DNA of 32,095 nt from Prolixibacteraceae bacterium. Lineage in GTDB: Bacteria > Bacteroidota > Bacteroidia > Bacteroidales > Prolixibacteraceae. The notes below the pieces were generated by a model. It searched no databases. It was not told where the DNA came from and saw only the letters and a list, made by a program, of their open reading frames with translations. Location of the stretch: NCBI GenBank assembly GCA_019459485.1, contig JAIBEZ010000088.1, positions 1-32,095 on the forward strand, read 5' to 3'. This document shows, piece by piece, positions 15,672 to 24,606 of this stretch (its first letter is position 1; each line of letters opens with the position of its first letter). Both the position numbers and the translations under genes were made by a program.

Positions 15672-18600
15672 ATGATCTCAGAGAAAAACACAGTAATTGG
15701 CCACAGGCCTTTATTCTTTAGGAAATGCAAAATAAATGTATTTCTGCTGTGTTCCTTTTTCTTACTTTTTATCCCTGCAAAATCCTCCGCAATTGATGCT
15801 GTCAATAACCTGAATTTCGATTTCTACTCGCAGGAACACGGACTTTCCAATAATCAGATTCATTGTATTTTACAGGACAAAAAAGGATGGATGTGGTTTG
15901 GTACTTCGCAGGGAGTTTGTCGTTTCGATGGATATAAGTTTACCGTTTTCAAGAACAATGTTGAAGATTCTACCAGCTTAAAAGGCAATCTGGTAAGAAC
16001 TATTTTTGAAGATAGCAAGGGCCAGCTTTGGGTTGGTACCGAAAATGGCGGACTCAACAAATTCAACCGGGAAAAGGAAAATTTTCAGCATCTTTTTTAT
16101 TACGGAAATCAGGCTGTTTTGCGCGATGCTTCAGTTACTTCAATACATGAAGATTTGGCTGGAAATTTATATGTTGGCACGGAAACCCAGCTTTACCGGA
16201 TGGAAAATGAAGATAGCCTAATCGAAATTGAACTTTTCAACAAGGCGGTTTTTACCGAATATTTCAGGGTGTTACAAACCGATCAGTCAGGAAAAATCTG
16301 GATAGGTACGAATAACGGGCTGTATATATACAATCAGCAAGAGAATCAGGTTCAGAAAATTGACCTTCCGCAGATCTTCTCATCAAACCAGGAAATATGG
16401 GCGATATACAAAGATGGTGATGGCACAATTTGGGTTGGGACATACGCCAACGGACTATTTACGATTAATCCGAATACCCTCGAAATAAAACCAGTTACAT
16501 TGGATCGCAACAACGACCGCAGTCTAACGGTTAGGGCAGTGGCAAAGGATCGTAACGGAAAATACTGGATTGGGACGAGGGGTGGATTGTATATTTTTGA
16601 AAAGAATAAAGGTGCTACCGCTTTTTATTATCACGATGAAAGAGAACCCAAAAGTCTGGTGAATAATTCGATACAGTATATTTTGCACGATGTGAAAGGT
16701 GATGTTTGGATTGGTACCCGCAACGGGATCAATTTTCTGATCGAAGAAAGGCAAAATATTCTGGGTTATAAATCGATGCAGGGAGACAACCGTTATTTGA
16801 ACAGCAGCGAGATTTTTGCTTTTTGGATGGATCGTAAAGGCGATGTCTGGGCTGGGACTGAAAGTGGCGGAATCAATATTTTGGACCGTAAAACAGGCCG
16901 GTTTAAATACCTCGTACCGAAACCCGGAAATTCAAATTCATTGTCGCGCAATTGCATCAAGGCATTGCTCGATGATGGCAATAACAATCTTTGGATCGGT
17001 ACTTTTTTGGGTGGAATTGACGTGTTGAATCTTCAAACCGGAACTTACAGGCACTACAAAAATAATCCGGATGATCCATCTAGTCTTTCAGACAACCGGG
17101 TTTGGGCTTTGCTGCGCGATAGTAAAAATCAGATTTGGACAGGAACCGGTAGTGGATTGGATAAATTTGATTCGGAAACCAATACGTTTATTCACCACAG
17201 AAATCTCGTTGACGGCGAACAGGTAAATTGGCTTTCTGAAGACGATGAAGGGTGTTTGTGGATTGGCTCGGAAAATCTCATTATTTATAATCCAAAAAAC
17301 GAGGAAGTTGTCAGGGTAAATGAAACGACACGGTACATGCTTCAGGATTCTAAAAAGCGCTTTTGGCTGGCTACGCTTAACAAAGGGATTGCTCTTTATT
17401 CGAAAGAAAAGGGAATCATAAAGTATTACACCGAGAAAAACGGATTGGCCAACAATCAGACCCTTACAATACTTGAAGATGATGAGCATTTTTTGTGGAT
17501 CAGCACGACCAACGGGCTTTCGAAATTTGATCCGGAGACAGAGCGGTTTCATAATTATTCCCTGAAAAACGGCTTCCAGAACAATCAATTTACCTACGGA
17601 GCCGCCTACAAAACACCCGATGGAGAACTGCTTTTTGGCGGTATTTCAGGTTTTAATATTTTTAATCCCACAAAAATTAAATCGGGCGACTATTTCGCTC
17701 CAATTGTACTTACCGACTTGAAAATTTTCAATAAATCGGTAAAAATTGGCGACCATAAAAGAGACGTTTTAACGAAAAGTATATCTGAAACCGAAAGAAT
17801 TAACCTGAAATACGATCAGAATTCTATTACGCTTGATTTTGCTTCATTCGATTATGCCAACAGCCTTGGCTTACAGTATTCGTATTTTCTTGAAGGTTTC
17901 GACAAAGATTGGAACGAACCTTCGCCGAGCCGGTCGGCAACTTACACCAACCTCGACCCCGGTGAATATACCTTTCGCGTGAAAACATTATCAATCGACC
18001 GTCAGGAAAGCAATTCAGGTCCTGAACTGATTATTACAGTGTTGCCACCCTATTGGGAAACCTGGTGGTTCAGGCTCTTGATTTTTATTACTGTTTTCGG
18101 ATTGTTGTACATGTTGATCATTTTCCTTCTGAACAAGGAAAAACTAAAGAACGACCTGGTACTTGAACGCATGAATACAAAAAAGATTCATGAACTTGAC
18201 ATGATGAAACTGCGCTTTTATACCAATATTTCGCACGAAATCCGCACTCCGCTTACACTTATTCTCGGACCGCTCGAAAAATTAAGAAACAATACAATTC
18301 CTGAACCTGAAATAAAGGGACACCTGGAAGTGATGCACCGAAATGCGAGCCAGTTACATCAGTTGATCAATCAGTTGCTCGATTTCAGGAAAATGGAAAC
18401 AGGAAACCTGAAATTGAATCTGTCGCGCGGTGATTTGGTTTCGTATATTTCAGAAATTGTTGAATCATTCGGAAAATTTGCAGAAGAGAAGGAAATTGAA
18501 TTAAAGTTCAATTCACTTAAAAAAGAAATCGTAACCGGTTTCGATGCCGATAAGGTTGCCAAAATCATGAACAACCTGCTTTCAAATGCATTTAAGTTTA

Positions 18601-19784
18601 GCGGAAAAGGTGGGAAAATAGCTGTCAATCTTTCGCTGGTATTTGATTCGGATGAGAATGAGCAGTTGGATAATTCACCGGATAAACGAATCATTGAAAT
18701 AACTGTGAAAGATAGTGGTATCGGGATTTCAGAATCGAATCTGGATAAAATATTTACCCGGTTTTTCCAGGTCGATGAACAGGGAAAGCAGTCGGGAACC
18801 GGAATTGGCCTTGCCTTGACCAAGGAACTTGTGAAATTGCACAATGGGAAAATTTTTGTTGTTAGCAAACCCGGAAAAGGGGCAAAGTTCACTGTTCAAC
18901 TTCCCTACCAGGAACTACAAAATGCAGAAATGGCAGAACACGTTGACGGTGACGAAAAGGGAGAAAACGAACATGTATTAACCATTGCCGATGAGCAAAT
19001 TGGGGAACAAATCATTGCAGGTCAAAAAATTATGCTTTTGGTTGACGACAATGCCGATGTCCGCTACTTTATTAAATCACATTTTTCGGCCAGTTACCAT
19101 GTTCTGGAAGCCGGCAATGGAGTGGAAGGGTGGGAGACAGCCCTTAAAACCATTCCTGATATTATTATCAGCGATGTAATGATGCCCGATATGGACGGCT
19201 TCGAATTCTGCAGGAAGATCCGGAAAGACGAGCGGACCTCGCATATTCCAATCATTCTGGTTACCGCTCTTGGATCGCGGGAACACGAAATTGAAGGACT
19301 GAGTCACGGAGCAGACGATTACATTACCAAACCATTTGATTTGGTGATTTTGCAAACAAAAATTGAGAATATCCTTTCTGTCCGCCAGTCGCTGAAACAA
19401 AAATATACCGGTGAAATGCTGCTTCAGCCCCGAAATATTATTCTGAGCTCGCCCGATGAACGATTCCTTCAAAAGGCCATTGACGTGGTTGAAAATTATA
19501 TCGATGATCCCGATTTGGACATCGAAAGGTTTGCTTCCGAAATTGGAGTCAGCAGGATGCAGTTGTACCGCAAACTCGATGCGCTTACTGAAATGACTGT
19601 AAAAGAATTTGTACGGAATATCCGACTGAAAAGGGCAGCACAAATGTTGGTGCAGAAAAAACTGAATGTGTCGGAAGTCGCCTATGCGGTTGGTTTTAAA
19701 GATTTATCGCATTTCCGCAAATGTTTTAAACAGGAATTTGGCATGAGTGCTTCTGAATACGTGGACAAACACGGGACGGAATAA
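15672..19784 (+). CDS. Hybrid two-component sensor/regulator (HTCS) of the pectin locus
   Basis: The 1370-residue protein combines a full two-component system. After a signal peptide (to about residue 38) come many Reg_prop beta-propeller repeats (about 45-680) with recurring W-I/V-G-T blades and closing repeats such as GLSNNQIHCILQD. A Y_Y_Y domain (about 715-790) and a membrane helix (about 797-820) follow. The kinase has FYTNISHEIRTPL with phospho-acceptor His855, an N box near 967 and G boxes DSGIGIS and GTGIGLAL. A receiver domain starts near 1121 with acceptor Asp1168 (ISDVMMPDMDG) and Lys in YITKPFD. An AraC helix-turn-helix pair fills about 1275-1368. Family members bind oligosaccharides in the periplasm and activate the adjacent polysaccharide locus. 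Its place directly before the pectin genes makes them the likely target. Confidence 0.95.
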   Translation: MISEKNTVIGHRPLFFRKCKINVFLLCSFFLLFIPAKSSAIDAVNNLNFDFYSQEHGLSNNQIHCILQDKKGWMWFGTSQGVCRFDGYKFTVFKNNVEDSTSLKGNLVRTIFEDSKGQLWVGTENGGLNKFNREKENFQHLFYYGNQAVLRDASVTSIHEDLAGNLYVGTETQLYRMENEDSLIEIELFNKAVFTEYFRVLQTDQSGKIWIGTNNGLYIYNQQENQVQKIDLPQIFSSNQEIWAIYKDGDGTIWVGTYANGLFTINPNTLEIKPVTLDRNNDRSLTVRAVAKDRNGKYWIGTRGGLYIFEKNKGATAFYYHDEREPKSLVNNSIQYILHDVKGDVWIGTRNGINFLIEERQNILGYKSMQGDNRYLNSSEIFAFWMDRKGDVWAGTESGGINILDRKTGRFKYLVPKPGNSNSLSRNCIKALLDDGNNNLWIGTFLGGIDVLNLQTGTYRHYKNNPDDPSSLSDNRVWALLRDSKNQIWTGTGSGLDKFDSETNTFIHHRNLVDGEQVNWLSEDDEGCLWIGSENLIIYNPKNEEVVRVNETTRYMLQDSKKRFWLATLNKGIALYSKEKGIIKYYTEKNGLANNQTLTILEDDEHFLWISTTNGLSKFDPETERFHNYSLKNGFQNNQFTYGAAYKTPDGELLFGGISGFNIFNPTKIKSGDYFAPIVLTDLKIFNKSVKIGDHKRDVLTKSISETERINLKYDQNSITLDFASFDYANSLGLQYSYFLEGFDKDWNEPSPSRSATYTNLDPGEYTFRVKTLSIDRQESNSGPELIITVLPPYWETWWFRLLIFITVFGLLYMLIIFLLNKEKLKNDLVLERMNTKKIHELDMMKLRFYTNISHEIRTPLTLILGPLEKLRNNTIPEPEIKGHLEVMHRNASQLHQLINQLLDFRKMETGNLKLNLSRGDLVSYISEIVESFGKFAEEKEIELKFNSLKKEIVTGFDADKVAKIMNNLLSNAFKFSGKGGKIAVNLSLVFDSDENEQLDNSPDKRIIEITVKDSGIGISESNLDKIFTRFFQVDEQGKQSGTGIGLALTKELVKLHNGKIFVVSKPGKGAKFTVQLPYQELQNAEMAEHVDGDEKGENEHVLTIADEQIGEQIIAGQKIMLLVDDNADVRYFIKSHFSASYHVLEAGNGVEGWETALKTIPDIIISDVMMPDMDGFEFCRKIRKDERTSHIPIILVTALGSREHEIEGLSHGADDYITKPFDLVILQTKIENILSVRQSLKQKYTGEMLLQPRNIILSSPDERFLQKAIDVVENYIDDPDLDIERFASEIGVSRMQLYRKLDALTEMTVKEFVRNIRLKRAAQMLVQKKLNVSEVAYAVGFKDLSHFRKCFKQEFGMSASEYVDKHGTE

Positions 19785-20111
19785 CACGCTTTATCGGTAA
19801 TCCGCAATATCTTCTGTTTTAATAGCCTCAGTTTCTTCCAATTACCAGGCAATTCTGTGGTATTCCCACTTTCAGTAATTTTATAAATTTTTAACATTCA
19901 GGTAACAATGGTAGATGTTGTTATTGATGTTTAATGTTCATTTAACCAGTATATTACGATTTTTATCTAAGTTTTCACCTGAAAAAAATCCCGCTTTATG
20001 GGAAATAAACCTCGCTGTTGGTACGTCTGTCCTTCCTTCCTGATATGATTTAGATCCACTATCAATTCTCTTTGCTGTAATTTTACGATATCACTAACTC
20101 AAACCATAAAA
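19785..20111 (+). promoter_or_regulatory. Likely control region of the pectin locus
   Basis: This non-coding 327-bp stretch separates the HTCS gene from the rest of the locus and probably holds the regulated promoter. Three ATGTT words occur in a row (from 19915, 19927 and 19934), with an inverted copy AACAT at 19893-19897, a possible operator. TAATTTTA (20078-20085) matches the -7 consensus except for the last base, about 26 bases before the small ORF at 20112. No clear -33 element, terminator or other gene is visible. The role is inferred from position. Confidence 0.35.
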
Positions 20112-20216
20112 ATGGAAGAAATAATCAGAAAACAAAGAAAGGTTTCATGGAGTATAGTTATAACCGCCATTATTCTGGCAGCTCTTTTTTCTTTCCTGAT
20201 TATTACAATTCTATAA
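20112..20216 (+). CDS. Small single-pass membrane peptide, 34 aa
   Basis: An ATG at 20112 opens a 34-codon frame closed by TAA at 20214-20216. The product begins MEEIIRKQRKVSW, with basic residues 6-10, then a hydrophobic helix of about 20 residues (14-34, ending FLIITIL). The positive-inside pattern predicts a cytoplasmic N-terminus and a helix running to the end of the protein. The ATG is preceded by ACTAACTCAAACCATAAAA, which resembles leaders at the start of Bacteroidota transcripts. It lies 57 bases before the GH105 gene, so it may be the first gene of the pectin transcript. I do not recognise the family. The charge/hydrophobic layout argues for a real gene; expression is unproven. Confidence 0.5.
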   Translation: MEEIIRKQRKVSWSIVITAIILAALFSFLIITIL

Positions 20217-20273
20217 TGTTTGCCTGAAGTGAAGAATTTAAACCCGATTAACTAACAACTTTATCTTGACGAA

Positions 20274-21464
20274 ATGAAATTCAATTGGATTCTTTTACTT
20301 GGACTTCTGGTTATAATACAGTCATGTGCTTCAAAGACTAAACCTATAACAGCAGATGGTCTTGAAATGGCCGTAAAAATGGCCGATTCGGAAATGAAAC
20401 ATTTTCCTGAACCATGGACAGTTGACTTTAATCCCAAACCTGTATGGAATTATACCCAGGGCTTGATTGCCTATGCAATGATTAAAGTGTGGAAAGAAAA
20501 TGGCAACCAGGCCTATTACAATTACGCCAAATGGTACGCCGATAAAATGATCGACTCAACAGGTTTTATCGCGGCATATAAAGTTGAAGATTACAACATT
20601 GATGCGGTGAATTCAGGAAAATTCCTTTTCGACTTGTACGAAAATACAAAAGATGAACGCTACCTGAAAGCCATCCATTTTATGCGTGATCAACTCAAAC
20701 TGCATCCCCGAACTTCGGAAGGTGGTTTCTGGCACAAGCAACGCTATCCGCATCAAATGTGGCTCGATGGTTTGTACATGGGCGCTCCGTTTTACGCGCA
20801 GTATGCCCAATATTTCAATCAGCCTGAGCTTTTCGACGATGTAGTAAAACAATTTCAACTGGTTCATAAATACACTTATAATACTGAATCTGGTTTGAAT
20901 TATCATGCCTGGGATGAAGGTAAAGAGCAAAAATGGGCCGATCCGGTAACTGGTTGTTCTCCCCATTACTGGGGTCGCGCTATGGGCTGGTATGCGATGG
21001 CACTGGTGGATGTGCTGGATTTTATTCCGCAGGAACATCCCGGCAGGGCCGACATCCTGAAAATATTAAATGAGGTTGCAGAAGGGATTAAAAAATATCA
21101 GGACACAGAAACCGGCCTGTGGTATCAGGTTTTGGATCAGGGCAACCGCGAAGGTAACTACCTTGAAGCAACCGTTTCCTCCATGTTTGCCTATTCGTTA
21201 CTAAAAGCTGTTCGGAAAGGTTATATCAGCAGCGATTTCAAAACCGTTGCTACCAAAGCTTACAACGGTATTGTTGAGAACCTCATTAAAGACAATGGCG
21301 ATGGAACCATCAGCCTTACCCAATGCTGCTCGGTGGCTGGTTTGGGTGGAAATCCATACCGCGATGGCTCTTACGAGTATTATATCAGCGAACCCATTCG
21401 CGACAACGACCCCAAAGGAGTTGGCCCGTTTATTATGGCATCAATCGAAATGAACATGCAATAA
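20274..21464 (+). CDS. GH105 unsaturated galacturonyl/rhamnogalacturonyl hydrolase, lipoprotein
   Basis: The 396-residue protein has a lipoprotein signal with lipobox VIIQSC (Cys18). The mature part matches the alpha6/alpha6 barrel of GH88/GH105: NPKPVWNYTQGLIAYAM near the start, FWHKQRYPHQMWLDGLYMG with the catalytic-type Asp165, and HYWGRAMGWYAMALVDVL. The last regions contain SLTQCCSVAGLGG and YEYYISEPIRDNDPKGVGPFI, typical of the YteR/YesR group. These enzymes hydrate and release the 4,5-unsaturated uronic acid left at the non-reducing end by pectin or rhamnogalacturonan lyases. It should act in the periplasm or at the membrane on imported oligomers. It precedes susC by 35 bases, so the two are probably in one transcript. 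The family is firm; choice between rhamnogalacturonan and homogalacturonan products is not. Confidence 0.92.
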   Translation: MKFNWILLLGLLVIIQSCASKTKPITADGLEMAVKMADSEMKHFPEPWTVDFNPKPVWNYTQGLIAYAMIKVWKENGNQAYYNYAKWYADKMIDSTGFIAAYKVEDYNIDAVNSGKFLFDLYENTKDERYLKAIHFMRDQLKLHPRTSEGGFWHKQRYPHQMWLDGLYMGAPFYAQYAQYFNQPELFDDVVKQFQLVHKYTYNTESGLNYHAWDEGKEQKWADPVTGCSPHYWGRAMGWYAMALVDVLDFIPQEHPGRADILKILNEVAEGIKKYQDTETGLWYQVLDQGNREGNYLEATVSSMFAYSLLKAVRKGYISSDFKTVATKAYNGIVENLIKDNGDGTISLTQCCSVAGLGGNPYRDGSYEYYISEPIRDNDPKGVGPFIMASIEMNMQ

Positions 21465-21499
21465 TTATTTTATATTTCTAACAAACTTAACAATTGTCT

Positions 21500-24400
21500 A
21501 TGATGAAAATTAATCAAAGTTTTCTTGTAAAGGTCTGCCTGTTAGCACTGTTTGTTGTCTTTGCTGGGGCGCAATCGATTGCCCAGAGAGTGACCGGTGT
21601 AGTGGTTGACGAGACCAATTCGCCTATTCCCGGCGTAAACGTTGTTGTGAAAGGAACAACAAATGGTGTAATAACCAATGGTGACGGTAGTTATTCCATT
21701 CAACCCGGCGATCTGGCTAAGGATGTACTGACTTTCTCTTTCATTGGCCTCGAGACAAAAGAGGTCAAAATTAACGGACAAACAGCAATTAATGTACAAT
21801 TGACTGCCAGCACCCTCGAAATTGAAGAGGTGGTGGCAATTGGTTACGGTACGGTTAAAAAGAGAGACCTGACCGGTTCTGTATCTTCAGTTAAAGCCGA
21901 GGAGATTGCAAAGAATTCATCGAGCAACGCCATGCAGGCCATGCAGGCCCGCGTTCCCGGACTCGACATACAGCAGGTAAGCGGTGAAGCAGGATCTGCT
22001 CTGAAAATGACGCTACGTGGAAATCGTTCCATGACTGAAGAAGGTAACAGGCCATTGATCTTAGTTGATGGGGTGGAATATGGTTCAACATTGGACATCA
22101 ATCCATCAGACATTGAATCGATGGACGTATTGAAAGACGTCTCTTCTACCGCTATCTATGGAACAAAAGGTGCGAACGGAGTAATCATTATCACCACCAA
22201 ACGTGGCAAGGCTGGCAAAACAAAGGTGAATTTCAATTCATTTGTATCGTCGAACCAACCTACAAACGTACCTAAAGTGATGTATGGCGATACTGAAGTA
22301 AATCGTCGGATTAACGCTGAACGTTATAAAAGAGACCAGGTACTGGTGAATGCCGGAACCGGCAACTGGGGTGATACCAAAGTTGGAGATGTAAAAGTTA
22401 CCGACGTTCTAAGTAGTTCTGCTGCCAATACTCTTCCATACTCAGAAATGGATATTTACAACGACGGATCTTATACCGATTGGGCCGACATCATTCTTCA
22501 GAATGGACTTACTCAGAATTATGAGATTTCAGTATCGGGTGGCAGTGAAAAAACCAATTTCAATCTTTCTTTGGGAACAATGGCTGAAGAAGGACTGCTT
22601 AGGAAAGACGCGATGGATCGTTACAATGTTAAAACAAATATCGATCACCGAATCAGTAATGTATTTAAAGTTGGGACCAGTTTGTTATATACCTACAAAA
22701 ATCACGACAAGCGAGCCAATGTTTTTGGTCAGGCGCTCAAGTTGACTTCTATTGCAAATCCCTATAATGAAGATGGCACTATGATCTTAAAACCATCACC
22801 TACTTACGAAGCCCATGCAAATCCGCTGTTGGACGAGGTGGATGGTAACTTTCAGCACAATATTGAATCGACCCGTTTTTTCGGAAATTCCTACCTGGAA
22901 ATCAATCCTGTTAAGAATTTATTGTTCAGAACAATGTTTGCCCTGGATAAGTCGGACACCCGTGACGGCCTTTATCAGGATTATCAAAGTGTTGGCAGAC
23001 TTCAGGGTGCTGCCGGTAGTTATATTTCTGCCGAGAACAGAACGCAGGCCGCCTATACATGGGAAAATACACTGAATTACAACACCGATTTTGGCGGTTC
23101 CAACTCAAATCTTACCGCTTTGTTGGGTCATAGTATGACACAGGGTACAACCGAATACCGCAAAGTAGGTGGGAATACCGCTGCAGAGCACTATTATGTG
23201 AGTTCTTTCTACGATTTGAGGAACATCACTACCCCGGTGCTTACCAACGGATATACCAAGAGTTCAATGCTTTCATACTTTGGCCGTTTGAACTATAAGT
23301 TCATGGAAAAATACCTATTAACCGCTTCTGTTCGTGCCGATGGTTCATCCGTTTTGGCCGACGGCCATAAGTGGGGATATTTCCCTTCGGTAGCCGGTGC
23401 ATGGCGGGTGAATGAAGAATCATTTCTTCAGGATGCAAGTTGGCTGGAAAACCTGAAACTTCGCGCTTCATGGGGTTTGTCGGGAAATGCTGCCGTTGAT
23501 CCCTACGGAACATTGACAGTATTAAGTGATTACCCGGTTTATTACAATTTAGATGGTAAAGAATATTCAGGTAAAATACCAAGTCAACTTGGGAACAAGA
23601 ATTTATCATGGGAAACAACTTCTGCATTAAACTTCGGCTTGGATTTTGGGATTTTGAAAAACCGTATTTCAGGTAGTGTCGATGTTTATTTCAGCAATAC
23701 TTACGATTTGCTTTATATGAGGAGCCTACCTGCTTCCAATGTATTTACACAGGTACTCGACAACATCGGCGAAACAAAAGGATCGGGTGTCGAACTGGCA
23801 TTAAATACTTTGATCGTAGATTCAAAAAGCTTCAAATGGGACGTGAACTGGTCCGCAGCTTTTGCAAAAGATGAGATCACAGCGCTTTCAGGAGGGATTA
23901 CCAAAAATATCAGTGGAACAACCGGGCAGATTATTGGCGAACCTGTAAGCATTTTTTACAATTACGAAGCTGACGGAACCTGGGGTATCGGTGAGTTCGA
24001 TTCCTATAAAACAGAGTGGCTGGCGCGTCATCCGGGCGAAACCCTGGCATTTACAGGAGATCCTGGAACCGTTAAGGTTTTGGATTCAAATGATGATGGA
24101 AAAATAAATGATGATGACAAGCGTGTTTTCAATCGCAGCCCAAAAGCAGTTTTAGGTATGAACAATACGTTTACCTATAAAAATCTATCCTTATCAGTGT
24201 TGGTATTCGCAAGGTTAGGTGGTTATATGGCTTACGATTTTAATAGCCTTGTAACTTACGAACCTGCCAACTGGGGAGACCTTGATTACTGGACCCCTGA
24301 AAATCAGGAAGCCAAATTCCCAACTCCGGGGAACCAAACCAACTGGGGCAATTACGGAAGCGCCACTCTTTATGAAGATGCTTCGTATTTAAAAGTGAAA

Positions 24401-24592
24401 GATATTACCCTTGCCTACAACTTGCCAAAGAGCCCGCTTGCAAAAGTTGGTATCGAAAACATCAGGTTATACGGCTCAATGAAGAACTACTTCACTTTTA
24501 GCAGTATTGACAATTACGATCCTGAACGTGGAGGTGCTATTACTTTCCCGTTGGCAAAACAGCTTGTATTTGGTGTAAATGTTGAATTTTAA
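21500..24592 (+). CDS. susC: SusC-like TonB-dependent outer membrane receptor
   Basis: The 1030-residue protein is the barrel of a SusCD uptake pair. It has a signal peptide ending near IAQ (residue 29), a carboxypeptidase-regulatory-like domain (about 30-110; VTGVVVDETNSPIPGVNVVVKG), the SusC-type TonB-box/plug region (IEEVVAIGYGTVKKRDLTGSV, split here around residue 115) and the plug motif DVLKDVSSTAIYGTKGANGV (about 210). The barrel fills the rest and ends in the expected aromatic VNVEF. Start is ATG at 21500 (or the adjacent ATG at 21503); an upstream in-frame TTG at 21494 is less likely. It would import pectin oligosaccharides across the outer membrane with energy from a TonB protein. 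susD follows 14 bases later. Confidence 0.96.
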   Translation: MMKINQSFLVKVCLLALFVVFAGAQSIAQRVTGVVVDETNSPIPGVNVVVKGTTNGVITNGDGSYSIQPGDLAKDVLTFSFIGLETKEVKINGQTAINVQLTASTLEIEEVVAIGYGTVKKRDLTGSVSSVKAEEIAKNSSSNAMQAMQARVPGLDIQQVSGEAGSALKMTLRGNRSMTEEGNRPLILVDGVEYGSTLDINPSDIESMDVLKDVSSTAIYGTKGANGVIIITTKRGKAGKTKVNFNSFVSSNQPTNVPKVMYGDTEVNRRINAERYKRDQVLVNAGTGNWGDTKVGDVKVTDVLSSSAANTLPYSEMDIYNDGSYTDWADIILQNGLTQNYEISVSGGSEKTNFNLSLGTMAEEGLLRKDAMDRYNVKTNIDHRISNVFKVGTSLLYTYKNHDKRANVFGQALKLTSIANPYNEDGTMILKPSPTYEAHANPLLDEVDGNFQHNIESTRFFGNSYLEINPVKNLLFRTMFALDKSDTRDGLYQDYQSVGRLQGAAGSYISAENRTQAAYTWENTLNYNTDFGGSNSNLTALLGHSMTQGTTEYRKVGGNTAAEHYYVSSFYDLRNITTPVLTNGYTKSSMLSYFGRLNYKFMEKYLLTASVRADGSSVLADGHKWGYFPSVAGAWRVNEESFLQDASWLENLKLRASWGLSGNAAVDPYGTLTVLSDYPVYYNLDGKEYSGKIPSQLGNKNLSWETTSALNFGLDFGILKNRISGSVDVYFSNTYDLLYMRSLPASNVFTQVLDNIGETKGSGVELALNTLIVDSKSFKWDVNWSAAFAKDEITALSGGITKNISGTTGQIIGEPVSIFYNYEADGTWGIGEFDSYKTEWLARHPGETLAFTGDPGTVKVLDSNDDGKINDDDKRVFNRSPKAVLGMNNTFTYKNLSLSVLVFARLGGYMAYDFNSLVTYEPANWGDLDYWTPENQEAKFPTPGNQTNWGNYGSATLYEDASYLKVKDITLAYNLPKSPLAKVGIENIRLYGSMKNYFTFSSIDNYDPERGGAITFPLAKQLVFGVNVEF

Positions 24593-24606
24593 AGATTTAT
24601 AATACT

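Noticed and set aside
19077-19643. 188-residue minus-strand frame inside the HTCS gene
   Set aside because: It is opposite the receiver and AraC domains, whose motifs are intact; it is a shadow frame.
21494-21499. TTG start for susC
   Set aside because: ATG at 21500 or 21503 gives a normal signal peptide.
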